DNA of 64,000 bases from Chenopodium formosanum (Eukaryota; Streptophyta; Magnoliopsida; Caryophyllales; Amaranthaceae): assembly GCA_024500155.1 (NCBI GenBank), contig CM044880.1, forward strand, positions 12,792,879 to 12,856,878. The letters run 5' to 3'. The translations under genes and the position numbers were made by a program. The notes under the pieces were generated by a model. It had not been told where the DNA came from. It saw nothing but the letters and a program-made list of their open reading frames with translations, and searched no databases. This document shows, one piece after another, positions 20,737 to 32,740 of the stretch; the first letter of the stretch is position 1; every line of letters starts with the position of its first letter.

Positions 20737-23445
20737 GTATTTGTAATACTATGGATGATGTTGTGTATATTGTTAATGACAATTCTTCTCTATGGCATTT
20801 ACGACTTGGTCATGTTAATTATAAGAAGTTATATTTTATGTCTAAACATGATTTGATACCCATGTTTGATCCAAGAATAGAGAAGTGTAAGACATGCATG
20901 TTAACTAAAATCACAAGGAAACCATTTCCTAAAGTTGTTGAGAAAAATACTTCATTGCTTGATTTAGTGCATAGTGACTTGTGTGATTTTCACAACACAC
21001 CTTCTTTGGGGAATTAGAAATATTTGGTAACTTTTATTGATGATTTTTCAAGGTTTTGTTACATTTATTTGTTCTTCTCTAAAGATGAAGCCCTTGACAA
21101 ATTTAAAATCTACAAAAATGAAGTAGAATTGTAAACTAATGGAAAAATTAAAAAGTTAAGAACCGACAAAGGAGGTGAATACTTTTACCCAAGTTATTTC
21201 CAATCTTTAGGTTTAGTACATGAAACTACCACAGCATATACACCACAACAAAATGGTGTAGCGGAAAGGAAGAATAGGACAATAGAAGAAATGGTAAATT
21301 CTATGTTGTCATATCCAGGTTTGAGTGATGGATTTTGGGGTGAAGTCGTTTTAACGGCTTGTTACGTGTTAAATCGTATTCCCATGAAAGTGAAAAATAT
21401 TACCCCATATGAGCTATGGTACAAAAGGAAATCAAACTTGAGTCATCTCAAAGTTTGGGGTTGTAGGGAAATTGTAAAAGTGCCGGAACCTAAACGCAAA
21501 AAGTTAGGTGAAAGAGGAATTGAATGCATTTTTATAGGATATACGGATCATAGAAAATCCTATAGGTTCTATGTAATAGAGCAAAATGACTTTTGGTTGG
21601 TTCACACCACCATTGATTCAAGGGATGCATTGTTTGATGAAAATTGCTTTTCTTCAATTTCTAGACCAAAGGATATAACTCCAAATATCAATGCTCAAAG
21701 TTTTGATGAAGGTTTCATTGATCAAGAGGTAGATGACCAAACTCATTTAGAGGAGGCATCTACATCATCATCACAACCTAGGAGAAATAAGAGGCCAAGG
21801 AAAGAAAAATCTTTTGGCCCGGATTTTCATGCATGTGTACTTGGTTGAAGGATCAAGGGATGAAGTTTCAATACAACATCCATACATTTTTAATGTGGAA
21901 GATAATCCTTTAACATATGAAGAGGCTATGAAGTCTCGGGATGCTCCATTTTGGAAGGAAGCAAAATATGATGAGATGGATTCCATCATGGAAAACAACA
22001 CTTGGATTTTAGCTAATTCACTGCCTAATTTTAAACCAATAGGGTGCAAGTGGATCTTCAAAAATAAATTGAGGATTGATGGAACTGTTGAAAAGTTCAA
22101 GGCCCGATTAGTGGCACAAGGTTTTACACAAAAGCCTGGTATTGATTATTTTGATACATATGCATCGGTAGCAAGAATCTCAACTGTTAGATTGTTAATT
22201 GCACTTGCCGCAATTAAGAATCAAGTAATCCATCAAATGGATGTCAAGACAGCTTTCTTGAATGGAGATTTAGAAGAAGAGGTTTATATGCGACAACCGG
22301 AAGGGTTTGTTGTGGAAGGCCAAGAGGCAAATGTTTGCAAGTTAATTAAATCACTGTATAGGCTAAAACAAGCACCTAAGTAATGGCATCAAAAGTTTGA
22401 TGAGGTTGTGTTGTTTAATGGATTTAAGTTGAATAATTCTGAAAAATGTGTGTATAGCAAATTTGATGACAACGGTCAAGGTGTCATAATTTGTCTATAT
22501 GTAGATGAGATGTTGATCTTTGGAACGGATTTGTCACAAGTTGAGAAGACAAAATCCTTCCTTAGTTCTCAATTTTCCATGAAAGACATGGGAGAAGCGG
22601 ATGTCATCTTGGGCATAAGAATAAAGAGAGAAGAAGGGAAGTTGATCTTATCACAATCTCATTACATTGAGAAAGTGCTCAAGAAGTTCAATGTTAATAA
22701 AAGTTCGATCTTTCTTTATTCAACACCTATGGATCCTAGCATAAAGTTGGTACCTAATGAAGGTAATGTAGTTTCAAAACTGGAATATGCTAGAATTATA
22801 GGATGTTTGATGTATGCCATGACAAGTACTAAGCCGGATATCGCTTAAGCGGTTGGTCAATTGAGCAGGTTCACTAGTAATCCTAGTATGCTCCATTAGC
22901 AAGCCATTCGTCGTATGTTGAAGTACTTGAAGAAAACCATGGATTATGGTTTGTGCTATAGTGGATACCCTTCGGTTGTTGAAGGTTATTCGGATGCAAG
23001 TTAGATCTCAAATAGATATCATTCATCCACAAGTGGATGGGAATTCCTTTATGGGGGAGGTGCTATTTCATGGGCATATAAGAAGCAAACTTGCATTGAT
23101 GATTCTACAATGACATCGGATTTTATTGCATTACATTCCGCTGGTAAAAAAACAGAATGGTTAAGGGATTTAATGCATGAGATACCTTTGTTGCAAAAGC
23201 CAATATCGCCAATTGTGATACATTGCGATAATAATGCTATTTTGGCTAAGGCATATAGCCAAGTTTATAATGGTAAGTCAAAACATATTGGAGTGCGGCA
23301 TAGCTACATCCAAGGGCTTACCAAAAATAGTGTGATCACTATTGATTATGGTCGAACAAATTTTAATCTAGTCGATTGTTTCACCAAGGCATTAGCTAGA
23401 GATGTGAATAATAGGATGGAAATCAATTTGGGATTGGAGCCCTAA
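20724..23445 (+). pseudogene. Copia integrase, reverse transcriptase and RNase H remnant
   Basis: GAG-pre-integrase (LWHLRLGHVN..., CxxC zinc residues), an integrase core (FIDDFSRFCYIY, then LRTDKGGEY, then TPQQNGVAERKNRT), reverse transcriptase (GCKWIFKNKL, QMDVKTAFLNGDL) and RNase H (EGYSDAS, CDNNAI, KHIGVRHSYI) follow in order. In-frame stops occur after SLGN (~21,016), after KNEVEL (~21,133), after QAPK (~22,382), after KPDIA (~22,847), in SNPSMLH (~22,898) and after YSDAS (~23,004). The catalytic YVDD is YVDE: GAG at 22507-22509 replaces the second Asp. The copy could not supply its own enzymes. Confidence 0.95.
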
Positions 23446-23972
23446 TTAATTACTAATGAGGGACGGAGTCTTAACTTAACGCCCAATAAGACGTTGGGTT
23501 TAAAGTTCAATAAGATTAACTTTCTTATTTGGTAATTGGGAACTTGTTTAATCATCCAAGGTAAAGTTCCGGATTACTGTGATGTAAAGAGGTTGTTTTA
23601 AACTTAATAGAATTCCTGATAAAGTGCTTTGGTCACTGGAGCATGTTGGAAGTCTACCTATATAAGTACGAAGTTTAGCCGCTTCAAGAAGCTATTTGGG
23701 CATAGTTTTGAAGTACTTATGAAAAGATAGAGACACATGGCTTTACGTGTCAAGTATAAATGTAATCAAGTAATTCATCTTGTGTGTGTAATATCTTCAT
23801 GAATTCAATATGTATTGCTTTTGGTTCAATTGTTTTACGACACCGAATGGATACGGATTCTTGGAATGTGTATTGCACTAAATGGAAGTTCAAGTCTTTG
23901 TACACTTTCATTTATGCACGAGATTGTGTTTTATGATGATGATGTTTTTGCAATGTGTCTAGTTTAATTCTC

Positions 23973-23987
23973 AAAATGGGGGAGGAT
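23973..23987 (+). promoter_or_regulatory. Polypurine tract of the copia element
   Basis: AAAATGGGGGAGGAT lies directly against the 3' LTR; it is the plus-strand primer site in LTR elements. Confidence 0.85.
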
Positions 23988-24670
23988 TGTTGAATAATTT
24001 TGAGAATTTAGACAAAATTCATGTAAATTAATTAGTTTACTTAGGCAAAGGTGTTGTAAATTAATTAATAAAATATTATTAAAGAAAATAATATTTTGAA
24101 GGAATTTTAAGAGTTCTCGGCAACGAGAAACGGTTTCTCGTACTATGGCAGTTAATTTAACTCCATATGACGGTTTTTTCCTTCCAAATATGGCAGTTCC
24201 ATATGACGGTTTTCATTTGTGAAAATGGCAGTTATTTGCGTGAGTGGGGAGTTATGCGCGTAAAATGGGGTGGTATTTCTCTAACGGTTGCATTCGAAAC
24301 TCCATGGCAGTTTTCTTATGTCCGTTGACACTTATTTGCTTTGGTATAAATATATGTTCTTGGGAACATAGTTGTCAGCACTTTTTCAGAAAAAGAAAAC
24401 TTGTTTCCTTTATTTCTTTTTCTTGAAAATCAATTGCAAGGTTAATTTGTCATCATCATAATTTTACAAATTTTGTTTTACATTTAACCACAAATATACT
24501 ACACACTATTGTGGTTGTCTTCGTCGTATCTCCTAGTAATTTCGTGATACCCGGCGAGTTTAATTAGGGTCGAAATATTAATTTGGAAAACTGATTTTGT
24601 TCAGGCCTCGAAGTGAAATTTGTTCAAGTTCGTTGCAATTTTTGTGACCCGGTTAACATTTTCCCCAACA
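23988..24670 (+). repeat. Copia 3' LTR (683 bp)
   Basis: Matches 18733-19416 with about 22 substitutions and one 1-bp gap counted by eye. It is followed by the CCTCT target duplication. Confidence 0.95.
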
Positions 24671-24675
24671 CCTCT

Positions 24676-25149
24676 CTCATCCTCTTCCTTTAATCTTTCT
24701 CTTTCCTTTGTTTTCTTTCTATGGTTGGAAAGACCTTTCTCAACACTTCCATGGCCAGAGTCCCATAACCTCTAAGTTATTAATTCAACCACAATGAAAA
24801 TGATGAAGCTAACTAACGTGTGAATACTACTTAGTCAAAGATATTAAGATATCTTGTAACATCCCGTATTTTCAAACCACTTTTTTCTTTGTGCATTTCA
24901 ACCTATTAATTCTAAGTTCTAATTGAAATCTCAATTTCTAAATTGAAATGTTATTTAACTATAAAAATCATCATTTTGATTTATGAGTCATTCTAAGCTT
25001 TTGAAACCCTAATTATAATATTTTGACTGAAGTGATTGAAAGTTAATATTTAAAAGATTTTATATTTGAGTTTTAATCATTTCGTTGACAATTTTTGACG
25101 AAATATAAAACCTTTTAAATAAATGTTTCATGTACTCACTAAATGGGAC
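24676..25149. other. No gene recognised
   Basis: AT-rich sequence between the copia element and the duplicated P block. No coding frame or repeat boundary seen. Confidence 0.5.
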
Positions 25150-25835
25150 ATGGAATATATCATTGAAAATCCAAATGTCTCACAGACCTTGTTAAAGGAA
25201 TGTATGAATTGTTTTTAACGCGAGTGTAAACCCGTAAGTATAAGGTATGTACTCTACAATACATTATTGCTCTTCAGCAACGGAACCTTAACAAATAACT
25301 GACAAGTTCAATCGAGAGATGCTAAAACTGAGTCAAAAATCATCTTGTAGAATGTGACTGAGTCAAAAATCAGTGAGACATTGCACCCCTGATGTTATGA
25401 ATTTTCCATAACTTCTCAAAGTTCCTGCAAATTATTAGCATCTTGTTTAAGGGAAGGGTCGTTGGGTTGCTTTTAACACATCTGCATATCATTTCAGACC
25501 AAAAAGTGAATAGTTTGAAACTTTCTCAGCTTCTCTGCATGATTCTAAATATGATACAGTTTCAACAACATTTAAGAATTCGGACAGTTGGCTGTAAGTT
25601 CATGAGCCTTAAACAACAAATCCTTCATAATCCCTACATCAAATAAAAAGATGGAATCGTCTAATGTCTACCCAACATTCCAAAACAATAACAACAACAA
25701 AGCCTTAGTCGTTCCGAAAAAAAGGAAAAAAATAAAAGAAATACTTGTTTAAGGAAACCTCATAAAGCCAAGGAAATACAAACACACCAATAGAAGTGAA
25801 GCTCATAATACATGATCTGCAACTTTGGTCCAAAA
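25150..25835. repeat. Segmental duplication, P block, copy A
   Basis: Homologous in the same orientation to 41,890-42,564; for example the stretch with CATCTGCATATCATTTCAGA is shared and continues through the ACAACAACAAAGCC run. It lies just 3' of F-box1. In copy B the homology is cut off exactly at a copia LTR. Confidence 0.85.
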
Positions 25836-25918
25836 TGCTTCCCATCTGATCCAACTATATCCAAGCATCATCCCCATTTATATATTCAGGAAAATACGGG
25901 GGAAACCTAAGCCCAGCA

Positions 25919-28900
25919 TTATCTTCGATACCATCCAGGCCTCACATTCTTGACAAAACATACCGTTTTCCCATCAACCCTCACCTTAGAAAAGAAAGTT
26001 GCTAGTTTTGTATCGTCTTCGTCTCCATTCCGATTCTCAAGGGATACTTCAGTAAGGGCATGCTTCCAGCAGCCACAGTTCTTGCCTTCCACTGGTTTCT
26101 CGTATGTGAACTAAAAAATAAAAAGAGAAACAAGACCAAAATTATCATCTCATTCAAACCGTGCTCCACAACCCAATTCCCTATCTTTTTCTTACCAGCA
26201 AAACATGTTTAATCATTATAAGAATGAAAAGCATACAAATTACACAATAGATTTACACATTTGTTTGAACAAGATTAGATTCTATATATTTAATATATAT
26301 GAGCCTTTGTGACACACTGACACATGCAAGGAGCAAGGGACATATACTAATTTAATAAGAAAAATCTCCTCTAGAAAGCCTTAAGCTTAAGTTGCTCACA
26401 TAATTTTTAACATCACATTACAAAATCCCAAGGGTAAGGAGGCAAGAAGTCTAGCAACAAGAGCAATGATATCATACGTCATACCTCACATTGACGTACA
26501 CAAACATATCCCAGAAAGCACATAGGGACATCATAAGCCAAAGAAAAAATTAGTAATTATAAGGGAATACTGAGACTAAAGTTTGCTATTTGTAACTCTG
26601 TATGTAAAGTAGGTTCCAGACTGGTCATCCAACCACAACTGTTGAAAAAAAATTATCATCCATCCAGGTTTTCAAGCTGTCTTTAAACACAGCCTTAATT
26701 AAAAAGTGACCACAACAATCTGCATAAATAAGTACATACTAGATGTACTCGCCAAAGACATAACAATGTGAGAAGGTGTGGTGAAACAGTAGGATTCAAT
26801 TTAACGACTAACACTAAATGAGTACCATGCAACTAAGGCTGAGGGCAATGTACCAACGAATTAGTGGAGCCCTAAGCAACTTAACTCCCACAGCCAGAGA
26901 CATGTAGCTTTCTTTCCTGTTATCCCCCGTGTTTCCAGTTTTATATGCACACAAGAAAGCTTCATTTTCTCGGTCCTTGTCCTATATACCGTCACAACTT
27001 AATCATAAAGCACATAGCTAAATATGTGATGACTGCTCTAGGTTAATGTACAACTAGAAAAATATCTATTTTTGAAGGAAAAATGATGGCTTGAGTTATT
27101 AAACAAAAATGTTTGAAATGTCCTGTACAGCCACATCTGAGATCCATAGGGGACTTCCATCTCGACTCTTAGACTCCCTAAAACATAGCAAAGAATAAAC
27201 AACATGCTCAAATAAGCCTTAAACTAAAAGTTTAATCACTGAACATCCTTCTTAAGGGCATGAAGCATGAACAAAGTAAAGAAATGTATGCATGAAGTTT
27301 ATTATTTTATAGGAATATTTGTAAATTACCACCCAAATAGTAGACCTGTTTTGAAACTACCACCCGTTAATTTTTACCCCCTCCGTTTCTTATTTCTTGC
27401 AACAAAGGGGGGTTGCACGGTTCCCAAGTCAAAAGTTTTTAAGCTAGATTAATAAAAAGTAAGGGTATGCTAATAATGTAATTAAGGAGATAGGGTGAAT
27501 AATTAATTAAATAACTAAAAGTTCAGCACCACCACCGATGAACACACACGCCACCAGAACCACACGCCACCAGAACCACCAGCAACGAAAAGCTATCACC
27601 AACGAAACCACCCGAAACCACCTAGAACCACCCGAAAACACCCAACGACACCACAACCACCACCCAGACCCACCACACCAAATACACCCACCAAACCCAC
27701 GAAACCACCAAAACCCCTCCTCCATGTGAAACCACCGACACCAACGACACTACCAGATCTAGACCCACCGACACCACCAAGGCACAAACACCACCGAAAA
27801 CGACCAGTTCAAGAGCTACGAAACGGCAAGAAATGTGAACCACCCCAAAATGGCAAATGTTGCAAGAAATAAGAAACGGAGGGAGTATTTTTATTTTTTT
27901 TAATTTTACCACTCCTTAAATTATAAAGTTACAAATTCCAGTGGATTTTTCGTCCGTGGGCCCACCTCCATTTACATTTTTCGCCGCATCACCACAAAAC
28001 CTCTCTTCTCCATTTTCCTGCTTCACTTTCTCTCTCCTCCTTCTTACCTGAAACCACCATGGGAGGCAGAGGAAGGATCCGCAGTCAACGAAAACACTTC
28101 GAGCAAAGGGGAAAGAGGAAGGAACCTTTATTTCATAACAACCTCACATTTAATTGAAGTAGGAACCCTAATTTCAAAAAAAAAACCCAATTCAATTAAA
28201 ATTGGAACTCTAATTTAAGAAAACCCCCAATTCAACTGAAGCATGAACCCTAATTTCATAAAACCCCCAATTCTACCTATATATCCCAATTATAGTGGAA
28301 TTTGATGTAGGAAATGTGAATTGAAGTTAGGAGTGATGTTTTAAAGAGAAAAATTAAGGGGGGGGGGGGGAATCAGTCAAAATAGTGGTTAGTAGCCATT
28401 AGGTGAGGCCCACAGACGGAACATCCACCAGAATTTTGAAAAGGTGGAAATCTAAGTAATTTTTTAATTTAAGGGGTGGTAAAAAAAAATTAACGGGTGG
28501 TAATTTCAAAACGGGTCTACTATTTGGGTGGTAATTTACAAATTTTTTTGTTTTATACACAATAAAGGCAGTAAATTTAAATAAATTTCTTAAAACATAT
28601 ATGTGGGGCTCTAAGTAATTTAACCTACAGCAAGGAGACATATAGAAGAACAAATGTGAGCACAGCTCTATGCAGTTCAATTAGATGAACAAATGCAAGT
28701 TAATTTTCTGTCATTATCGACTTTATTTTCTTAGCTAACTCGTTAGTCTTGATAAAGGCAGCTGGACATATATATGCTTTTACAAGGTTTATTACAAGTA
28801 AAAAGTCATTAGTTAACCTCAAGTAACTGAAAAAACTTCAAATAAATAAGGTCATCTAGTTATATATTCTTATCAGAGTCACCACAACTTGTTTTCTGAT

Positions 28901-30779
28901 TCGAAATGCCTAAGCAACAACAATAGCAATGCTGGACAGTCTCTGATTTTTACCAACTCTAATGTATATCTTAAACTGGATAATTGTTTGTGGTGGTCAG
29001 TTCCTTTTTACACTTCGAATTATTTAGCAATGTTACTGGAATACTACTACAGAAACATCTTTAAACATGAATTTTTACACAAAAATTCCAAGTTATGATG
29101 TAATAAATATAAGAATACAAGTCTATCAGGACCAACCACCTAAAATAAACAGAAATATGAGCAAATCAAGAATTTGGCAAGATACAAATACCTTAAGAAA
29201 CTTGCAGTACGGATTAGAGTCGTTATTGATAGATAGAGACTCTAGGCATGGTGCAAGCCAAAGAAGAGCCTGAACAAGTTCGACTTGAGCATACTTAAGT
29301 AATGATATATGAAGCTGCACCACCAAATTTTTGACTCCATGCAGGGGAGGGCAGGATTCCATCCTCACTGATCCAGGGATCAGAAATCCCTTGTTTTTAA
29401 AATATCATGGCAAACAAAACACCAAAAAAAAGGTAGAATTAGCTAATAGATAGCATGATAGAATTAAATTATAAACTTATCATGCAACAAAAAAAGAAAT
29501 ATAACATGAAAGGAAAAGAAAAACATTATTATACCTCTCCAGAACCAACAATAAGTTGTAACTTTTCACAGTGACGAAGCTTTGCAAGAAACTTGATGAA
29601 ACGAACATACCAGTTGTCAACTCTGATGTTTGGTTGTACGTAAATGCTTGCTTCGGTTAACTTGAGAGCACAACCCTTGGATTTAATAGTCATAAGCTCA
29701 CCATTCGAATAATGAAAGGAATTTAGATTAGGAGCATCAATTTCAACCATTTTAACGCGTCTACAGTAGGAAAACTCGACATGGACAAGATTTTGATTTG
29801 AAAAAGAAACATGTTCTAACCCATTGCAGCGATATAGTACCAATTTTTCAAGGACAAAGAGATTTTCAAGTATCTGTTTAAAAACAGCATCACCCAATTG
29901 AGCACCATGTAATCTCAGTCGTCTCATCTTTGGACAGGCTAGCACCTTGATTGCACATGTCTGAGCATCAAAATCGCGATCATTCACATAGAAGAAGTCC
30001 AACAGATTAGGAGCCTCAATCTCAATCAACTCAATTACATCAGCAGATGTCTCAAATTCCATAGTTAAGAGCTTATTGAGACCAGAGACTACAAATCTTG
30101 TCAGCCCACGACAACTTATGACATCCAAAACCTCGAGATTAGGACAAACAGCAGCTAGGCTTCCAATAACTCCATCATCCATATAAACATATTCAAGGTC
30201 TATCTCTCGTAAGGAAGGTAATTGAGTATCCACAAAACGAGACGAATTCAACTCACATTTTTGCAAGTGCAATTTTGTGAGTGAATTAGCACCAAATACA
30301 ATCTTAGGCAAACAATATCTGGGTTTTTTCCGGGAACTAAAGTGCAATTTCAATACTTTAATACGACGCCTAACAACACATTCTAGCCAATGATCCAAGC
30401 GAGACTCCAACTCCAACCCGTAGTCAAAAACATAAAGATCAAGCTTCTTGAAATCCGAACTCGACTCAAGAGCCCGATCAAGAAACCCATAAAACGCCTC
30501 CCTCTCCCTAAGAATTGCCTCTCTCTTCACTCTAGCACCATCATTCATACCTTTAGGCAATTTTTTAACCATAAGTGTCCTACGAAATTGAAATTTTAGT
30601 TGATATTCACTCAATTTTAATTTTGGAAGTTCAGTCCACAACCCCTGCCAACTGCTCGACAAAATGCTAGATCTAACAGCAGCATCGGCTGGCAAAAATG
30701 AAAGTATATGCCTTCTAATTGGTTCTGGCAAATCAGAAATTCTATCTAAATTCTTCTCCAAATCAACTCTCCTCTCCAT
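25919..30779 (-). CDS. F-box/LRR protein (F-box1), three coding exons, 544 aa
   Basis: Exons 30779-29535, 29389-29192 and 26110-25919 join in phase 0 with GT-AG introns of 145 bp and 3.1 kb. The N-terminal F-box (DRISDLPEPIRRHILSFLP, residues ~12-52) would bind SKP1 in an SCF ubiquitin ligase. Residues ~130-410 are leucine-rich repeats of the plant FBD/LRR type (LPSLREIDLEYVYMDDGVIGSL, CPNLEVLDVISC), which would recruit the substrate. I start at the ATG of MERRVDLEKN because the upstream in-frame codons come right after an acceptor (ATTAG|GTG) and begin with GTG. A leader intron (about 30,792-31,442) is implied by CAG|GTAATA at 31,443. The long last intron holds a MULE and a Stowaway. No stop or frameshift is seen, so it is probably functional. 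The substrate is unknown. Confidence 0.85.
27316..28544. mobile_element. Non-autonomous MULE-like element in F-box1 intron
   Basis: TIRs of about 150 bp start TTTGTAAATTACCACCC on both sides (27318 inward and, inverted, up to 28542). The left TIR is interrupted by a Stowaway element; after removing it, the left TIR resumes at 27,886 and aligns with the intact right TIR. The interior is non-coding with a G run. The equivalent intron of F-box2 is only ~0.7 kb and lacks it. Confidence 0.75.
27377..27885. mobile_element. Stowaway-type element nested in a MULE TIR (509 bp)
   Basis: The ends are CCCCCTCCGTTTCTTATTTC and the inverted GAAATAAGAAACGGAGGGAG, flanked by TA. The interior is a CCACC-rich low-complexity region that gives spurious open frames on both strands. 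The intact second MULE TIR shows what was interrupted. Confidence 0.8.
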
Positions 30780-30854
30780 GTTAATGTTCACCTAATGCAG
30801 AAATTAATACAAAAACATCAATGAAATTGCAAAATTAAAACTTTTTTGGATTCT

Positions 30855-31345
30855 CTAGTCAAAAGTTACCTAATAAAATACAGATTTTGTAAGAAAGTAC
30901 CCAGTAAAAAAATTAAAATAAAAAATGGTAAGAAATTACCAGAGATAAATATTGTTAAATACTACATATGGCCAGATTTCCACCGTTGAACAAATTTTCA
31001 TGCATTAACCCACCTCAAAACATCTCCTGAAACCACCTCTTTCATCCCATGAAATTGCCTCCATCACGCCGAAACCACCCTCCAACATCAAAATCACCCT
31101 CTCTTACCTCAAAAACCATCATCTCGAATCCCAATACCAACTAACTCGAAATATCCCCCAACAATCCCAAAAAAAGTCTTACTACAACCCTCATGGTGGT
31201 TTTAGGGGTGTTTTGAGGTGGGTTAATATAAGAAAATTAGATCAATGGTGGAAATCAAACCTGAGTTATTCCGTCTTTTACAACCTTTTATTACGTAACT
31301 TCTCACAAGATCATGATTTTATTAGGTAGTTTCTAACCAAAAAAA
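30855..31345. mobile_element. Non-autonomous MULE-like element in the F-box1 leader intron
   Basis: Long imperfect TIRs: AAGTTACCTAATAAAAT and, further in, ATTTCCACC, CCCACCTCAAAAC and AAACCACC, mirrored on the right side up to ATTTTATTAGGTAG near 31,330. No clear target duplication. The right half of this element is the point at which copy B homology resumes after the deletion at 44,253. Confidence 0.6.
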
Positions 31346-31494
31346 ATCCAATTTTTTAATCAAATTATATAGGGAAATCAAAATATTAACTCACTGATTG
31401 CAACTTTAACTCGGGAAATGAAGAAATTAGGATTTTTATTACCTGAAAAATGAGAATTTGAGGAAGATGGATGTAGAAGCCAAACCCTAAGCAA

Positions 31495-31848
31495 ATAGGA
31501 TTGCTAGATGTGTCTTTAAAAGTTGTAAATAAAATTATTAATTGTACTTATAGTGATTTATTATACTCATTTTATAGAAGATTTATTAAACACTACCTTA
31601 GCCAAAAAGATTCAAATTAGTGGCTTTATAAAACTGTTGATTGTATTAATTGAGGGCTTGTTTTATATCGTTTTTAGGTTTCTATTTTTTAGAAAAAAAA
31701 AATCCAAAAACGCTAAACAAGAAAAAAAGTGTTTCCTCGAATAATACAATCTTCTATAAAATGAGCATAATAAAATCACTACTAATACAATTAGCAGTTT
31801 CATTTACAACTTTTAAAGACACATCTAGCAAGATCCATTAAATAAGAT
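31495..31848. repeat. Inverted duplication, ~105-bp arms
   Basis: The arm at 31,495-31,600 (TTGCTAGATGTGTCTTTAAA onward) recurs inverted at 31,740-31,848. Copy B (44,380-44,540) has the sequence once, in the orientation of the right arm, and the piece next to the left arm (31,600-31,680) is also inverted relative to copy B. Copy A therefore gained a local inverted copy. Confidence 0.75.
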
Positions 31849-32482
31849 ACAAATATAATTGAGGAATTTTAATACTTACTCAGTATTTTTCTAACGATTT
31901 TCATGAAAATTGTTTATTATTTACACAAACACATAACTTTAGGTTGTTTACCCCCTTTATGAATTTTTACAATAAATCTTGTATTAGCTGAACTTACGTT
32001 AATTTTATTGAAAAACGACAGGATTTATTCAACGATGATCGTAAGTTTCATAGAAAGATTCTTTTTTGATTTATTTTAGAAAAATTTACAAAAACCCATT
32101 TATTGAAATTACCTCCCTAAGAAAAATTATTTTATAATACCAACAAAAAAAAATTTCACCATTTGACAAGAAATACATTAAACCTAACATTTAAAAATAA
32201 TTCTTCGAATTTCGTGCAAAAAAAATGCTCTTTAGAATTTCAGGGATCATTTTTGTCCAAAAGAACCGATTTAATGTCAAATTTACTAGAAATAATTGAA
32301 ATTGCATCATTTTGCGTGCGGAAAAATAACTCAGTTTACGTGAAATATGTAATATAAAGCATTCTCGATAATAATAGCATGTTTTTTGGCATAAAAGTCG
32401 AATAAATTTATTCAAAACGTTACATTTAACGGTCTTTTTAACATAAAATGTCAAATAGTGAAGAAATCTATTTTTTCTAATA

Positions 32483-32582
32483 CTCCCTCCGACCCGTTAT
32501 TAGAGTCTCCTTTCTAACATTTATTACTCACATAATAAATAATAAAAAAAGAAAGGGGATTTAATAAAGAGACAGATAGAGT
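32483..32582. mobile_element. Stowaway MITE (100 bp), empty site in copy B
   Basis: CTCCCTCCGACCCG at the left and an inverted, degenerate partner ending GATAGAG, flanked by TA. Copy B reads straight through (TTTTTTTAATATTATATC at about 45,148), giving the pre-insertion site with one TA. Confidence 0.85.
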
Positions 32583-32740
32583 ATTATATCTTTCTCATCT
32601 CATGGTCTCATGTACCCATACCACTATTACTTATTTATTATTTTTCTATAAATTATTAAACTATATTTCTTTACAATTTTTTAATGCTCTCACCACCCTA
32701 CTTACCTCTTATTTTATTTAAATCAATTAAATTATAAAGT

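Larger units (their letters stand above)
18733..24670 (+). mobile_element. Full-length Ty1/copia retrotransposon, inactive
   Basis: LTRs at 18733-19416 and 23988-24670 run TGTTGAATAA...CCCCAACA and are flanked by a perfect 5-bp duplication CCTCT (18728-18732 and 24671-24675). Internal order is gag, protease, integrase, reverse transcriptase, RNase H, which defines the copia superfamily. A polypurine tract (GGGGGAGGA) precedes the 3' LTR. No tRNA-Met primer site follows the 5' LTR; the sequence there is ATCCAAAGTAATAA, so another primer tRNA may be used. By eye the LTRs differ at about 23 sites (~3%), which indicates a moderately old insertion. The pol frame has many stops. Confidence 0.95.

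Noticed and set aside
27507..27912. Overlapping open frames on both strands rich in Gly/Trp/Val or His/Pro/Asn
   Set aside because: They arise from CCACC-type low complexity inside a Stowaway element within an intron; no domain and no splice context.
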